Source: Plutella xylostella (taxonomy: Eukaryota; Arthropoda; Insecta; Lepidoptera; Plutellidae). From it: a stretch of 64,000 nucleotides of DNA. Positions 43,169-54,720 of this stretch are shown here, one piece after another. The stretch spans positions 10,891,001 to 10,955,000 of the forward strand of contig NC_064001.1 in NCBI RefSeq assembly GCF_932276165.1, read 5' to 3'. Each line of letters starts with the position of its first letter. Within the stretch, counting starts at the first letter, position 1. Both the position numbers and the translations under genes were made by a program. A model generated the notes under the pieces. It was not told where the DNA came from, searched no databases, and saw only the letters and a list, made by a program, of their open reading frames with translations.

Positions 43169-44640
43169 GACCACCTTATACACTTGTAATGTAACCACTC
43201 CGACGGCAATGAGCTCATGACATGTAGGCAGTCGACGGTTGAGAGGGTATAGGCGTGATACTATTTATACTTGTAAAAATATAGCATGAAACCTATGCGA
43301 CAGTTTATACCTGTAGAATAAAGTTTGTTTGCCCTTGAAAATCGACAAATGACAGATGAATTGTATGGTTTTCACAGCTGTCATAGGTCTCATGCTATAT
43401 TTTACTAAGTATAATTCAATGTTTGAGCCTTCAACACAAATTCATCAGCTATGCCTATGCATAAAAGCGATAAGAGATTATGTAGTTATGTCACTTCGTA
43501 TAGTAACAGACTGTTCAGTACAGAGCGCCGGTGACGGTGCGCTCCCATGATAAACTCTTTGACATGTTGATTATTTTATACTGGTAATAAACTTTTTCTA
43601 TGATTTCGATGTAATCGAAGAGTGATACGGTTTCTCCTGATGTATTACTCACTTAATACATATTTCTTACAATCTCTGTAAACATTTTATAGTTAGATAA
43701 AAATATATTTCAAATGATTTGACACTGAATTTGTTAACTTCTGTAACCAAACGATAATCTTTCGAGTCTGTCAGTCCATTGTATGTTACCAATTTCACAT
43801 GTAATTTTAGTTATTCAGACGAAATTAATTTATAGTTATGTTTCCATGAGTGAATACTGAAAATCTTTCCTAATATATTTTCTTACGATTTTGTGTCATA
43901 AGTATATTTTCTTACACTCTTTTAGGCGCTAAATATTGTCAAATGAATGTACCTATTGAATAATTTTTTTGTAATTAAATCTGATGAAATATTGCTGGTC
44001 CCTTCGAAGTGTAAAATGGTTAGATCATACATTATTATATAGGTGTTGTATATTAGTATGGAGCTAGTTGTGAATTAATCTTCAGCAATAATAGATGTTT
44101 ACTATCTGTCTTATGTACGATATGCCTTACGAGTGTGAGTGAAGCGCTGCCACGTGTGCACCTACTTGTATTAGTGGAGCGAGAGAGACTTATCGGATGC
44201 TATCCTGACTAACATAATTTTGTAATTACTTTTAGTTTGTACGGTACGAACATTTGTGCGGCGTGCATCCTGTTGCCAGGGAGGTCACTACAGCTTATGT
44301 TAAACGAACGAAAGTAAATCTGTCGATACAAAGCCAGAAGTACTAGGTAATATCACATGCATGCTATCCTGGTATGAAAAAATATCGTGGTGGATCTAAC
44401 CACGATCTATGTCTTGATTGTTTTAGGCATACTTATTGCATGTCAGCTGTCGTTCGTTCGTTTATTATAAGCTCCAGTGATTCCAGACTTGAGACGCGAG
44501 GGTGGATGTACCAGACATTTGTACTGCTTTATAATACATAGGAACTACGTTTTAGTTTACTCATACGGTTAGATACGTGTAAAGAATCGAATAAGTATTG
44601 TAAATAAATAAGTTTAACAAAATAAATAAACTGTTTTTGT
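43169..44640 (+). other. PUF60 3' UTR with alternative polyadenylation signals
   Basis: No other gene follows the stop codon for ~2 kb. AATAAA occurs at 43317, ~43585, 44603 and 44621-44630, so both short and ~1.45-kb 3' UTRs are possible. The first signal lies inside a MITE (43278-43408). Confidence 0.45.
43278..43408. repeat. MITE of the 28317-28625 family in the PUF60 3' UTR
   Basis: AAATATAGCATGAAACCTATG at the left and CATAGGTCTCATGCTATATTT at the right are inverted relatives. The interior contains an AATAAA. Confidence 0.8.
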
Positions 44641-44879
44641 ATTCGCCTACCTTGTGGCACTGATATGAAGAAATATTGGTGAATGGAGTCCTTGAAATAA
44701 TAAAACATACTAATTATGTTTTAGCCATAATGTACCGAGCCGATGAGTCGAAAAACGCCCAATGGTAAATAATGACGAATTCCATAGAATAATAACACGA
44801 CATTTAATTGTGACCGATTTGGCTTATTTCGGTCTTGAAATGTTAATCGTAGTCCATAATAGGGAATATGCATAATTTT

Positions 44880-45435
44880 TAGGGTTCCGTAGCCAAAATG
44901 GCAAAAACGGAACCCTTATAGTTTCGTCATGTCCGTCTGTCCGTCTGTCACAGCCGATTTACTCGGAAACTATAAGTACTACAGTGATGAAATTTGATGG
45001 GAATATGTGTTGTATGAACCGCTACAAAAATATGACACTAAATAGTAAAAAAAAGAATTGGGGGTGGGGCCCCCCATACATGTAACTGAGGGATGAATTT
45101 TTTTTTTCGATGTACATACCCGTGTGGGGTATCAATGGAAAGGTCTTTTAAAATGATATAAAGTTTTCTAAAAAACATTTTTCTTAAAGTGAACGGTTTT
45201 TGAGATATCAGCTCTCAAAGTCGTAAAAAGTATGTCCCCCCCCCTCTATTTTTATAACTACGGGGTATAAAATTCTAAAAAAAATAGAGGTGATGCATGC
45301 TAATTAACTCTTTCAACGATTTTTGGTTTGATCAAAGTATCTCTTATAGTTTTTGAGATAGGTTGATTTAACTGTAATTTTGCTGCTACGGAACCCTTTG
45401 TGCGCGAGCCCGACTCGCACTTGGCTGGTTTTTTT
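44880..45435 (-). repeat. Dispersed 'CCGGCCAAGTGCGAG' repeat, long copy
   Basis: The copy starts AGGGTTCCGTAGCCAAAATGG and ends GCGAGCCCGACTCGCACTTGG. The body includes GTCCGTCTGTCCGTCTGTCA and TTTTGAGATA motifs. At ~550 bp it is the longest member here. Short inverted ends (AGGGTTCCGTA and TACGGAACCC) are visible. Confidence 0.75.
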
Positions 45436-46000
45436 TATACTTTTATTGGATAGCTTTACATCACTTTATAATAGTAAAAAAACGCCAAAATAAGTAATTT
45501 AAGGTATTTTAAAGAAAGTTATAAAATTACAACCATCACGACCACTTTGAAATTCCCGTCAGGATGGCGGGATGCTGTGACGTCATAATCTTTTAATTTC
45601 ACGGCTCAGAATAATGAGTCCCGTCAGTCGGCATAGATTTTTACCTAATCAAGTAATCAGAGAGTACTTTTGTATTTTCAACAAACCAATGTTGTCATGG
45701 TAACAAACGAAAAAGGAAGTGTATAAAGTGTGATCAGTGGCTGTTTTATAATGGTAATAAAGTGTGACCAGTGGCTGTTTTGTAATGGGAGCTCGTAAAT
45801 AGCTACTAGTAGCTCTTTTGAAATGGGAGCGCGCAAACCAGAGGACCTTTGTACACAATATTACGCTATTAAGGCAATATGAATATAAAGTAATATTTGT
45901 ATTGTATGTTACTGTAGCGTATTCTTACTGTAACTTTGGTTCTCAGTAAGAGAGACTAGGGTTAGTGGGTCATTCTATTCTATTATCTGTGGGGGTGTAA
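45436..46000. other. No gene seen
   Basis: AT-rich DNA with an imperfect ~60-bp direct duplication around 45735-45785 (GTGTGATCAGTGGCTGTTTT, then GTGTGACCAGTGGCTGTTTT). Confidence 0.5.
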
Positions 46001-46024
46001 GAACCTGCAACTGGCTCTCTTGAA

Positions 46025-46300
46025 TGGAACCATTGTGCATATCTCAAAGGTCTAAACCCCCTTCCTAAGCTTGGACCATTTCCCACCACGCTGGTCCACT
46101 GCGGGTTGGTGGGTTCACATATCTAGATGTGCTAAGTCTAGATATGCAGGTTTCCTCACGATGTTTTCCTTCACCGTAAGAGCGATGGTATACATTGTAC
46201 TTAAGTTAAAATAACTCATTGGTACATGCCAGCGCCGGGATCGAACCCGCATCTCTTGCGTGAGAAGCGGGAGCTTACCCGACTGAGCTACCACCGCTCA
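46025..46300 (-). repeat. tRNA-derived SINE, antisense
   Basis: On the minus strand GGTGGTAGCTCAGTCGGGTA (A box) and GGGTTCGATCCCGG (B box) form the tRNA-like head at 46230-46298, followed by a body containing GTGAAGGAAAACATCGTGAG. This head-plus-body layout is common in lepidopteran SINEs. It is not a real tRNA gene because the body continues without a terminator. Confidence 0.8.
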
Positions 46301-46779
46301 ATTTTCAATAGTCTTTGCTGTCCTTTTCCGCAGCTGGCCACAGTTTACTCGTTCATACTGCGTTATAAATTTAATGTGTCCAGTTCTTCTGATTACGAGA
46401 ATTCTTCCATAACTTAATTTAGAAAAAAATAACAACTTTTGAAATATACTAACGACTGCCATTATAACCTCAAAGTAGAAAGAGCAACTTGTGTCATGTT
46501 CATGTCATAATACTTACAATACAAATTTAATTTTATTGTGTTGCAATATGGAGCATATTTGAGTGGCTCGTTGACTAGCGAATGGCTGTTTACGCCTCAT
46601 TACAAAAGAACAACTAGTGGCAGCCCATACACTACCAACAAAAATATAAAAAGTCCTAAACTTTGCAAACAAACAAGCATATCAAACAAGAAGTGGAGAG
46701 ATTATAGGAGGCTAGGATCTATTGAAAGAATTTTTATGTGATCCATCGTATCTGATCACAACGAGCTCCGAATCGTTTT

Positions 46780-47065
46780 CCGAATTACTCTTCTCCGATA
46801 GCACGGTTCGTCGAAATCACTGTTCGTCGACGGTTTGTTCATCGAAAAATTCCTTCTCCGATAGCACGGTTCGTCGAAAGCACTGTTCGACGATGGTTGC
46901 TTTGCCGAAGAAATCGTTCGCCGATTGAAAGATTCGTCGAAAGCACTGTTCGACGATGGTTGCTTTGCCGAAGAAATCATTCGCCGATAGAGAGATTCGT
47001 CGAAAGCACTGTTCGACGATGGTTGCTTTGACGAAGAAATCATTCACCGAAAGAAAGGTTGGCCG
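46780..47065. repeat. 63-bp tandem array
   Basis: TCGTCGAA recurs at 46808, 46871, 46934 and 46997, exactly 63 bp apart, with adjacent blocks GTTCGACGATGG, TTGCTTTGCCGAAGAAATC and ATTCGCCGATA. Because 63 is divisible by three, open frames on the minus strand show a 21-residue repeat (SSAKQPSSNSAFDES); I treat these as by-products. The same unit occurs inverted at 49010-49113. Confidence 0.9.
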
Positions 47066-47159
47066 AAAGCACTTTAAACTGATTGTTGGAATAATGATGT
47101 ATAAACTACTATAACCTTATTGTGTCATTGTGTAGTATTTAAGAAAAGTAATTTCGCCG

Positions 47160-47905
47160 CAAAGAATGGACAACATTTCATTTTCTTTACCCTATATTTT
47201 TATTAGTTATTCGGAAAGTTTATAGAAAATTAGTGGACCCGTATTTTTTTATTTTGTATATACATAAATTTTTGCATGTTATTTTTAACTTTAAAGTTTA
47301 TTATTTTAAAACCGGAAGTGACGTCACATATTTGGCTCAATTTTTATTTTTGTCTATTGCCTGAGTCTCGAAAAAAACATAAATGACACTGACAAGTGAC
47401 ATTTAAACTTTGTTTACATGCCAACCAACAAATGGGTCATTTTCAAATGACCTTGATATTTCTGATGATGGAAAGTAGGTACTTATCATGTAAAAAAATA
47501 AGCAGAAGCATTTTTTCAGCTGTGTAGGCGGTGGCATGCTCTGGGACATATTATGTAGAGGTCATCTCTTAATAATAAATAAAAAAAATAGTCAGAAAGT
47601 GTTAGAACAGAATTAATGAAAATGACCCAAATAAACGACAACGTCACGATAAAACGTCAACGTCAATCAAAAATGAAAGTGACAGTTACTTTGTTTTTAA
47701 ATCTATAGGCTTTGATCATCAAAATGCATCGCACCTGATGCATGACGTCATCAGCACTTTTTTACCATTTCATGATTTTCTCGAAAATGATACATCCAAA
47801 AAATACAAAAACATTTTTTTTGTGGCCTTTAGAGCTAAATCTCGAAATGGTTTTCGATTTATAGCAGCTTTAGTTTTTTGAAATGTTGTCCATTGTTCAC
47901 CACTT
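47160..47905. repeat. Possible MITE bounded by AATGGACAACATTTCA
   Basis: AATGGACAACATTTCA near 47165 is repeated inverted near 47879-47894. The ~740-bp interior is AT-rich and not coding. The ends are not precisely defined. Confidence 0.45.
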
Positions 47906-48375
47906 TCGTTAGGAATCGAACCAAAAGGGTTAATATTTTAATTGGAATATTTAAGGTAAGTATAATCATTATAAGTATTGCTTTCGAAAAGGTAACTACT
48001 GTGTGTATCCATGTGTAGTTATAAATACCTACCTAGATAGGGTATCTACCTCAACTTTTTAGTAAGTCAGGAATGACAATTAATTGAGTTATGTCCAAGC
48101 TATAATGTTATAAGTACAAATGCACTTATAATTTTCCATTTAGTATACCTACTGCCTAAAGATCTATGCATAATTTATAGATTCAGATTATGATCTGCTG
48201 AGATAGGTACTCATTAGTAGCTAACAGTTGGTGTTCTCTCCACCATGCAATACTAAACACATCTCACAATGATCACCCGGTTTCAGACAGGCGCAGAAAT
48301 CATAATAGAAGCATTTTTCCTGAAATAAAAATAGTTTCAGGCAGTCTACATACATAATATTTCTAAATAGTCGAC
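47906..48375. other. No gene seen
   Basis: AT-rich sequence ahead of the BEL/Pao remnant. Confidence 0.45.
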
Positions 48376-48379
48376 CTCT

Positions 48380-48816
48380 TTGCCCCTTAAGCCCCTCTCC
48401 TGACGACTATTCCCCCCTCACTCCCGCTCACTTTCTCATCGGCAGGCCCTTCACGTCACTTCCCGCACCGTGCCTGCTGGATCACAACACCAACCGCCTG
48501 GACAGATACGAGCGGCTCGAACAATATAAGCAACATTTCTGGCAGCCTACGTTGCTTACCAAAGAATAAATCTGTGAACTCCAACAAAGAACCAAATGGC
48601 GTGCCAAATGCAAGGATCTGCAACTGAATGACTTAGTCTTACTGAAGGATGACTCACCACCCCTTAATTGGAGACTTGGGAGAATCGAAAAACTGTTTCC
48701 CGGATCAGACGGCATACCACGGGTAGCCGATATTGCAACTTCAAGGGAAATCGTGCGCAGAGCATTAAATAAGATATGTTTGCTTCCCACACCTAAAGAC
48801 ACTACACACTCTTGAA
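48380..48816 (+). pseudogene. BEL/Pao retrotransposon pol, C-terminal remnant
   Basis: The plus strand reads PLTPAHFLIGRPFTSLP, DRYERLEQYKQHFWQ, then after a disruption LQQRTKWRAKCKDLQLNDLVLL, PLNWRLGRIEKLFPGSDG and RVADIATSREIVRRALNKICLLP. This is the domain that ends BEL/Pao polyproteins just after integrase. The frame is broken around 48540-48580. LTRs were not identified. Confidence 0.88.
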
Positions 48817-49009
48817 AACTTAAAGTTTTAAACGCCCGGGACTACGTCTACGCCAATTTCATTCATTGCTTTTAGTTCATTCGCTCGCATATTAACGCCT
48901 TAACCGATTGTCGGGTTAAGAATTTCTGTAAAATTGGAATATTTCTAAATAGAAATAAACAGCAAGATTACTTGATGAAAGCAAATTCTTTTATTTCTTG
49001 TTCTATACA

Positions 49010-49113
49010 CTCTCTATCAGCGAATGATTTATTCGTCAAAGCAACCATCGTCGAACAGTGCTTTCGACGAATCTCTCTATCGGCGAATGATTTCTTCGGC
49101 AAAGCAACCATCG
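49010..49113. repeat. Inverted copy of the 63-bp array
   Basis: About 1.6 units run in the orientation opposite to 46780-47065 (CTCTCTATCAGCGAATGATT, then CTCTATCGGCGAATGATTTC). It is cut off abruptly at the start of the following LINE. The two arrays face each other across ~1.9 kb. Confidence 0.85.
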
Positions 49114-52030
49114 AGATTGTTGTTGCGCTAGTGTCACGGTAAACATTGAGTCCGCGTAGTTTAATTATAAAAATAACTAAAAGTACTTATTACTATGAAT
49201 TTTGAGATTTAAACTACTTGTAATAGTATATTAAATAAGTGCAAATAATATCTCAGTGAATTCTCATTCTTAATCAGTAAAAAAGTGTTGTGAAATAATC
49301 GAACTGAATAAACTAAAACAAAAACAAACAAAAACTGAGTAACTAAGTGCATAGTGATAATATTATCCCAATTTTGATGCATAACACAGTTACTAAAAAG
49401 TGATATATGTTGCTATTAAACCTAAAAGAACTATATTTACAAATATCATAATATTGTGACCTTTGGACTTAACCGATTCAAAATTCAAACTTTGGAACCA
49501 ATAACACGATTCAGCGACATCTTGTATTGAATATCGGAACTACATAAAAGATACTACAGAGCGACACCTAGCGAAAACTCCAGTGACTTCCTAAGTAAAC
49601 CAATAACTAGGCAACCTCCTATTTATGCTACTTGATAAAAGAGGGCGCTGTGCTGGAAATCTTGATGCTGAATATGGATAATATTACGTTAAGAAAAAAT
49701 CGTAATAAATCAAGTTCGAATCCAGATATAACGAATTCATCTACAATGCTTGATGAAACTGTATGGAACTCAACTATTCTGGACTCAACAACCCAAAGTT
49801 TACCACCAACTATACTGGACACTTCTCAAGTCAGTGAACTACTTGAAGAAATTAAATTGATTAAAATAAACTTGGAAAGTGCAAATACTGAAATAGAGAA
49901 GCTTATAACGGAGAACTACGATCTGAAATCTAAATTAGAGGAAAAGGGCAAGGAAATTGAATTGATTCGGAAAATCTCTCTTGCATCCCCATGCATACGA
50001 ACCCCAATCAAACATACTCCGACCAAAAAAACACGGAAAATCGGATCCCACCAAAAATCCCTACTAGAACGCCATCTGACCTATGTATCTGAATCAAGTA
50101 ACTCAGTACAAGGGAATAATGAGCCAGATATGACCAACACACACATACAAGCCTCTAGTCCTACAACAGAGGGCACCACTGATCTGAACAAATCAATGAT
50201 GAAACGGCAACTGCAACAAAAACCAACGGCCAAACCCCTAAAAAACTTCAATCAAACCACATGCTAATAGTTCTCAAATTCTACACTCTGTATATAATAA
50301 TTTGTCTGGATTAACTAATGATGACATTTTTGTATTATCTGCTGGCAACCATGATAGCTGCAATGAAATGTTTTTATGTGAGCTAGGAAAAACGCTTAAA
50401 AGTTTAGCAAATAATCATGTATTCGTACTAAGTGTTACCGATAGCGAAAATGAAACAACATTTAATAAAATACTATTGAAATTAGAAAGGCAATATCCGA
50501 ATTGTAAAATAATAAATACAAAAAATATGCAAGGTGATCAAGGTAGAAATTGTATTAGTGATCAAATTTGTTTTAAGCTTAACGTAGAAATTGACTTTTT
50601 AAAATACAGGAACGATTGTATTATAAATTGGAAAAAAATTGTAAGAAATGGCAAGAAAAACGAAAAATTGTTTGTGAAAGGAACTATACCCTATTTCTTT
50701 AACAAACAAAGTATGAAGAACATGGCCAAAATTGACTGTAAAAGTGAACCTGAACTTGTAAAGGGTACAATACCCTATTTCTTTAATAAACAGAAAATTA
50801 AAAATATGTCTGCTGTACAGTCCCAAAAAAATGTTGACCCTAGGGTTCATTCAATGGTAGAGACCAGGGCCATTGTTGAGACAAGCTCTAATGTTGAAAC
50901 AAGCGTTAATGTAGAGTCTAGAGTAAATGTAGAGCCAAGAATGAACAAAACTGAGTTTTTTCGATCATATTAATATATTTCACCAAAATATTAATGGTTT
51001 AATTAACAAAACTGACATATTAACATTGCATTTAAATGAATTTACTAATGACAAAATGAGTCTGGATGTGTTATGTATAACGGAGCACAATATGGTAAAA
51101 TCTGACTCTCCGATCTTGCATGTACCAAACTACAAACTGGCTACTTATTCTGCTAGAAACAATAGGCATGGAGGGACATGCATTCTTGTAAAGAATAGGC
51201 ACAGATACAAGGAACTTGATTTAAGAAGTTTTAACACTCCCGTTATTTTTGAATGCTCTGGCATACAGCTGCTTGAGCATAATATAAACATAATATGTAT
51301 ATATAGGTCACCTAAGAAGGCAGCAGGCACATGCAACTCCTTCCTTGAAAAATTGGATCGCCTATTATCAATAATCTGTGATAAAAATAAAAAAAACTGT
51401 ATTATGTGGTGATTTTAACATCGATCGACTATCACGAAGCCGAGCGTCGGTTGAATTTGAGAGTTTGCTACTTACATATAATTTAAAACTCATAATTAAC
51501 GAACCAACAAGGATTAGTAGTGGAACCTGTCTGGATAATTTCTGTCATAACATACGAGGCTGCGTAGGTAAAGTTGTAGAGTTGGCCATATCCGACCACA
51601 CAGCACAAATATTAAAGTGTCCTGTCAAACAATATTGCAACCTTAGCCATTGGTTTATAGAAAATAGAGACTATAGTGACCAAAACATACAAAAATTTGC
51701 TAGGTATCTGTCTCAACTAAGTTTTAGCCATGTGTATTCATGTCAAGATGCAAATAAGGCATTTGATAATTTCCACAGTACATTCAAACTGTTTTATGAT
51801 CTTTGCTTTCCTGTTATTAAAGTAAGAGTTACATCATCTAAAAAACCTAAATGGATTTCTAATGGAATAAAAATATGTTCTAAACGAAAAAGAGAATTGC
51901 TGTGGAAGTATAGACTATCACCTAATCAAGAAAACAAAATTCTCGACATCAGAACCAAGAGGGCCGATGTCCACTTTTTGCGAAAATCACTTTTTAAGAG
52001 ATCTTTTATCAGTTTTTTGTCCTCTTTCTT
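49114..52030 (+). mobile_element. 5' part of a non-LTR retrotransposon (ORF1 and endonuclease)
   Basis: A 5' UTR of ~500 bp, a split ORF1 (49632-50973) and the endonuclease (51026-52034) are in order. The sequence leaves the element near 52030, before any RT block. The left border appears to lie inside the 63-bp array. The element is broken by frameshifts in A-runs. Confidence 0.75.
49632..50973 (+). pseudogene. LINE ORF1, coiled coil plus SGNH-like part, frameshifted
   Basis: The first open part (49632-50267) carries a Leu/Glu/Lys heptad region (VSELLEEIKLIKINLESANT, EKLITENYDLKSKLEEKGKE) expected to form a coiled coil. At the A-run near 50242 the frame shifts. The reading that continues through 50302-50973 contains VLSAGNHDSCN and a following VFVLSVTDSE, NxxLLKLE pattern resembling the SGNH/esterase-like fold found in some CR1-clade ORF1 proteins. 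The end repeats KGTIPYFFNKQ twice and a (NVE)n-like stretch. Function in RNA binding is inferred from its position before the endonuclease. Confidence 0.7.
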
Positions 52031-52034
52031 TTAG
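51026..52034 (+). pseudogene. LINE endonuclease domain, frameshifted and truncated
   Basis: ITEHNM, HGGTCILVKN and ICIYRSP are endonuclease blocks in the first frame (51026-51412). The frame changes in the A8 run near 51395. The second frame (51378-52034) continues with CGDFNIDRL, CLDNF and ISDHTAQ, then a linker (KKPKWISNGIKICSKRKRELL) normally followed by RT. RT is absent because the copy ends near 52030. Confidence 0.82.
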
Positions 52035-52039
52035 TCTAA

Positions 52040-52440
52040 CTCACGTATCTCTATCTCTTTTTGTTCAAAAGTTCAATTTCTTAAAAGTGGTCGCATATCC
52101 ACAGTACACTGGAACCATACAGACTGTTTATAATTTCAGACGTTATGGCTGTACAAATATAAAAATAATGTTATTTTTTACGGTCGGTTGTAAACAACAG
52201 TCCAGAAGTACTTGCAAATAGTTGATCTCATATCAATAACGTACCCTTTTTGTCCAACTAAATGTCACTTCTATGCGGTCACATTTTCACATCAGACCTT
52301 ATGGTTCGAAACATATTCAGTTAAGTTCATGAAACCCCGAATTAAAAAGAGACAGCACTAGTTTTTTCACAGAGTATGAGCGAGACAAAGCATAATGCCA
52401 TCAAAAATATAACTTGGAAGAAAGCCTCGCAACCGTAAAA
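52040..52440. other. No gene seen
   Basis: A short transitional stretch between two retrotransposons. AT-rich, with no recognised repeat family. Confidence 0.45.
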
Positions 52441-52451
52441 AAATGGTGGTT

Positions 52452-52970
52452 TATTTATTTATTTTATTTTTATTTATTCGGGTTGACAAACAGTTGTACA
52501 TTGTAATAATTATAAATAAATATCGGTAAATCTTAAGATATAAATGTACAGCCCACAACGTCATCCACAGAATATGTACTTAATTACCTAGTTGGGAGTT
52601 AACAAACTTATAAAACTAAAACATCTAAAGAAATTAAATTATTCCTAGAACTTAAAAAGACATGCAAAATATGCATGCATAATAATGTGTATTTAGAGAG
52701 GACAAATAAATAAATAAATAATTTTTAAAAAAACAAGCGGGTATAGCTATGGAATACATATGAGATATAAATCTATAGGTACCTAAATAAGTTAAATTAA
52801 TATGCATGTATGCAAGTAATTAATCAAATTAAGTTAAATAAAAAGTAATTCTAATTACTACAAGACAAATTACTGATAATATTCTTTTTGAATGTTGATA
52901 GAGGCTGGTGGAATATGTCAATTTCGTTAAAAAATTTATTGTACGTATCGACCATGCGATGGAGAGGTGC
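52452..52970 (-). mobile_element. 3' end of an antisense jockey-like LINE, left part
   Basis: Minus-strand reading from the errantivirus border gives PLHRMVDTYNKFFNEIDIF and FKKNIISNL, then a stop near 52856. A ~400-bp 3' UTR ends in an (AAATA)n tail at 52450-52472. The other part of the same ORF lies at 61665-62800, and the frame agrees across the insertion site. Confidence 0.85.
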
Positions 52971-52974
52971 GCGC

Positions 52975-53472
52975 TGTTATAGAATAACTCTTAGATAACT
53001 ATAGTAACAATGTACTAGACCACCCAATACGGATGTCTTATCTCCTGGAAACCATTATCAGTCTATTTTTATAAACAATAGTTCTTTGCAAATATTTTGG
53101 CAATGTAATATTTAATCAACCTATTTTTCTGACCTTTCCATTTAACCTTTCAAACGGAAACTGTTATCAACTATTTTTGAGAACTAAAACAATTAAGCAT
53201 TTATATAAAATAATATATTTAATTACTTTATTTTTTTGATCTTTCTAACCTTTCAGCATAACTATTTTGTTTGTTCTAATTCATGACATCAGCAATAGAG
53301 ATAAGACTTCATGATATAAAAACCCCTCACTTCTATTCATATTCAGTTCATCTCTAGCTTCGTAATTAGCAATAAGTCTAAATTGTAATCTTTATATTTT
53401 AATTAAAAGTAATTTTCAGTTAATTAATAAAAGTGTTTTTTAAAAAGTCTTCCTGAGATAGTGCAGGTGACA
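52975..53472 (+). repeat. 5' LTR
   Basis: It is 498 bp, bounded by TG...CA. U3 holds a TATA box (53315-53321) and R begins at an initiator (A at 53345). AATAAA at 53426-53431 is the polyadenylation signal used in the 3' copy. Confidence 0.95.
53315..53348 (+). promoter_or_regulatory. LTR core promoter
   Basis: TATAAAA at 53315 and the arthropod initiator TCAGTT with its A at 53345 are 30 nt apart, giving a confident U3/R boundary. Confidence 0.8.
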
Positions 53473-53474
53473 TT

Positions 53475-53490
53475 CTGGCGCAGTCGGTAT
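53475..53490 (+). other. Primer-binding site, tRNA-Ser type
   Basis: CTGGCGCAGTCGGTA begins two bases after the LTR. TGGCGCAGTCG complements the CGACTGCGCCA 3' end of serine tRNAs, the primer of several insect errantiviruses (17.6 and 297 class). Confidence 0.85.
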
Positions 53491-53598
53491 TCTCGAACAG
53501 GGGAAAAATCAAGTTCGCAGCAAGGCGTACTTCGAGCCCAGTCAACTAAGCCCGTACGTTAAGAATCAACGAGGGACGAGCAAGAAAAAGAAGACCCA

Positions 53599-53625
53599 AT
53601 GCAGAAGACCACATCGCTTCTACTG
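53599..53625 (+). other. Leader AUG and env splice donor
   Basis: A short open start (ATG at 53599) runs into a strong donor GTAAGT at 53625. A matching acceptor TTTCAG ends at 58050. Joining them keeps the env frame and would give env its missing signal-peptide start. This is an annotation from motifs and phase only. Confidence 0.65.
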
Positions 53626-53716
53626 TAAGTCTTATATATTTTGCTCTGTGATTAATTGGGTATAATTTCCTCGACGTTTCTAATTTTCAAAAATTAATCT
53701 ACGATCTCGCACTATC

Positions 53717-54700
53717 ATGTCCCACGACGACACAAAAAAATCATTTGACGACATGGAGAAATCTAGTCCCACGTCCTCAGCTCATTTAGAGTCCATCCTT
53801 AAAGGTGGCCCCCAATTGAAAACTGTGGTAGAACCATTACTACCAACAGCTCAATTATTTAATATAATTCCGAGATTTAGTGAAAAAACTAAAAACTTAA
53901 ATTCATTTTTAAATAATTGTGAACTGGTAAATAGGTTATCAAGTCCAATTCAAAAACAGATTTTATTACCACACATCATCTCCCAATTAGATGGAAAAGC
54001 AGCGTCATTTGCGAATACGCGAATTTTCACATCAGTTAATGATTTTGTTGACGAAATAAGGAAAGCATTTAGCGATCCAAGATCAATAAGCGAAATATTA
54101 CTAGAGATCCAACAAACCAAACAAAAGGGTGGGTCAATTGCGGAATATATCGATAAAATTAGTAGCTTAAGGGATGAACTCCTGGCCTCTGATTCTTTGA
54201 TAAATGATCAGACGGGCCAGCTTAGATCGGAATATGATAAGTTAATTTTAAATAACTTTTTAGTAGGGTTAGAGCCGAATTTCTACCATCGGGTTCGAGC
54301 ATTTAGGCCTGCTAATACCGTTGAAGCATTCCGTTATTGCAAAGAAGAAGATAGGGCATTAAAATTTTATTATAACGCTCATCAATCGGAACTTAGAAAT
54401 TCCACGAGCTTTTCTTCAAGCAGTAGGTACCAAGTACAGAACAAAAATCGTCTGAACTCTGGACCGACAAAACAACCCCTTACATCGGAGAGGTTTTGTT
54501 CACACTGCAAGATTAATGGCCATACTATAGAGTATTGTCGAAAGAAAAATAATCAGCCCTCAACTTCAAACAAATTTGATAACAAAACAAAGAAACCAAT
54601 CAACCATTTAAACTCGGAAACGGAAGTTGGGACCGAGCAGACAACTTCCGTCGAGGAGGAACAATATGTTCTGAGCCTGCTCGAGGAATCCGAACTTTAA
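53717..54700 (+). CDS. gag: Errantivirus gag
   Basis: Gag is the structural particle protein and binds genomic RNA. The 327-codon frame has the Ty3/gypsy retrotransposon-gag core at ~60-220 (LNSFLNNCELVNRL, LLEIQQTKQKGGSIAEYIDK). A C-terminal zinc knuckle follows with C261, C264, H269 and C274. The C-terminus is acidic. It is uninterrupted and probably still makes a protein. The next frame lies at -1 and is open across the end of gag, consistent with ribosomal frameshifting into protease, but no classical slippery heptamer is obvious. Confidence 0.92.
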   Translation: MSHDDTKKSFDDMEKSSPTSSAHLESILKGGPQLKTVVEPLLPTAQLFNIIPRFSEKTKNLNSFLNNCELVNRLSSPIQKQILLPHIISQLDGKAASFANTRIFTSVNDFVDEIRKAFSDPRSISEILLEIQQTKQKGGSIAEYIDKISSLRDELLASDSLINDQTGQLRSEYDKLILNNFLVGLEPNFYHRVRAFRPANTVEAFRYCKEEDRALKFYYNAHQSELRNSTSFSSSSRYQVQNKNRLNSGPTKQPLTSERFCSHCKINGHTIEYCRKKNNQPSTSNKFDNKTKKPINHLNSETEVGTEQTTSVEEEQYVLSLLEESEL

Positions 54701-54720
54701 GGATCCATACAAATTTTGAG

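Noticed and set aside
46756..47047. Minus-strand frames with a 21-residue repeat
   Set aside because: The repeat unit is 63 bp, so periodic open frames arise automatically in several frames. No start context, neighbours or family support a protein.
49632..50973. Host coiled-coil or esterase gene
   Set aside because: Its place just upstream of a LINE endonuclease in the same orientation, plus frameshifts in A-runs, fits a retrotransposon ORF1.
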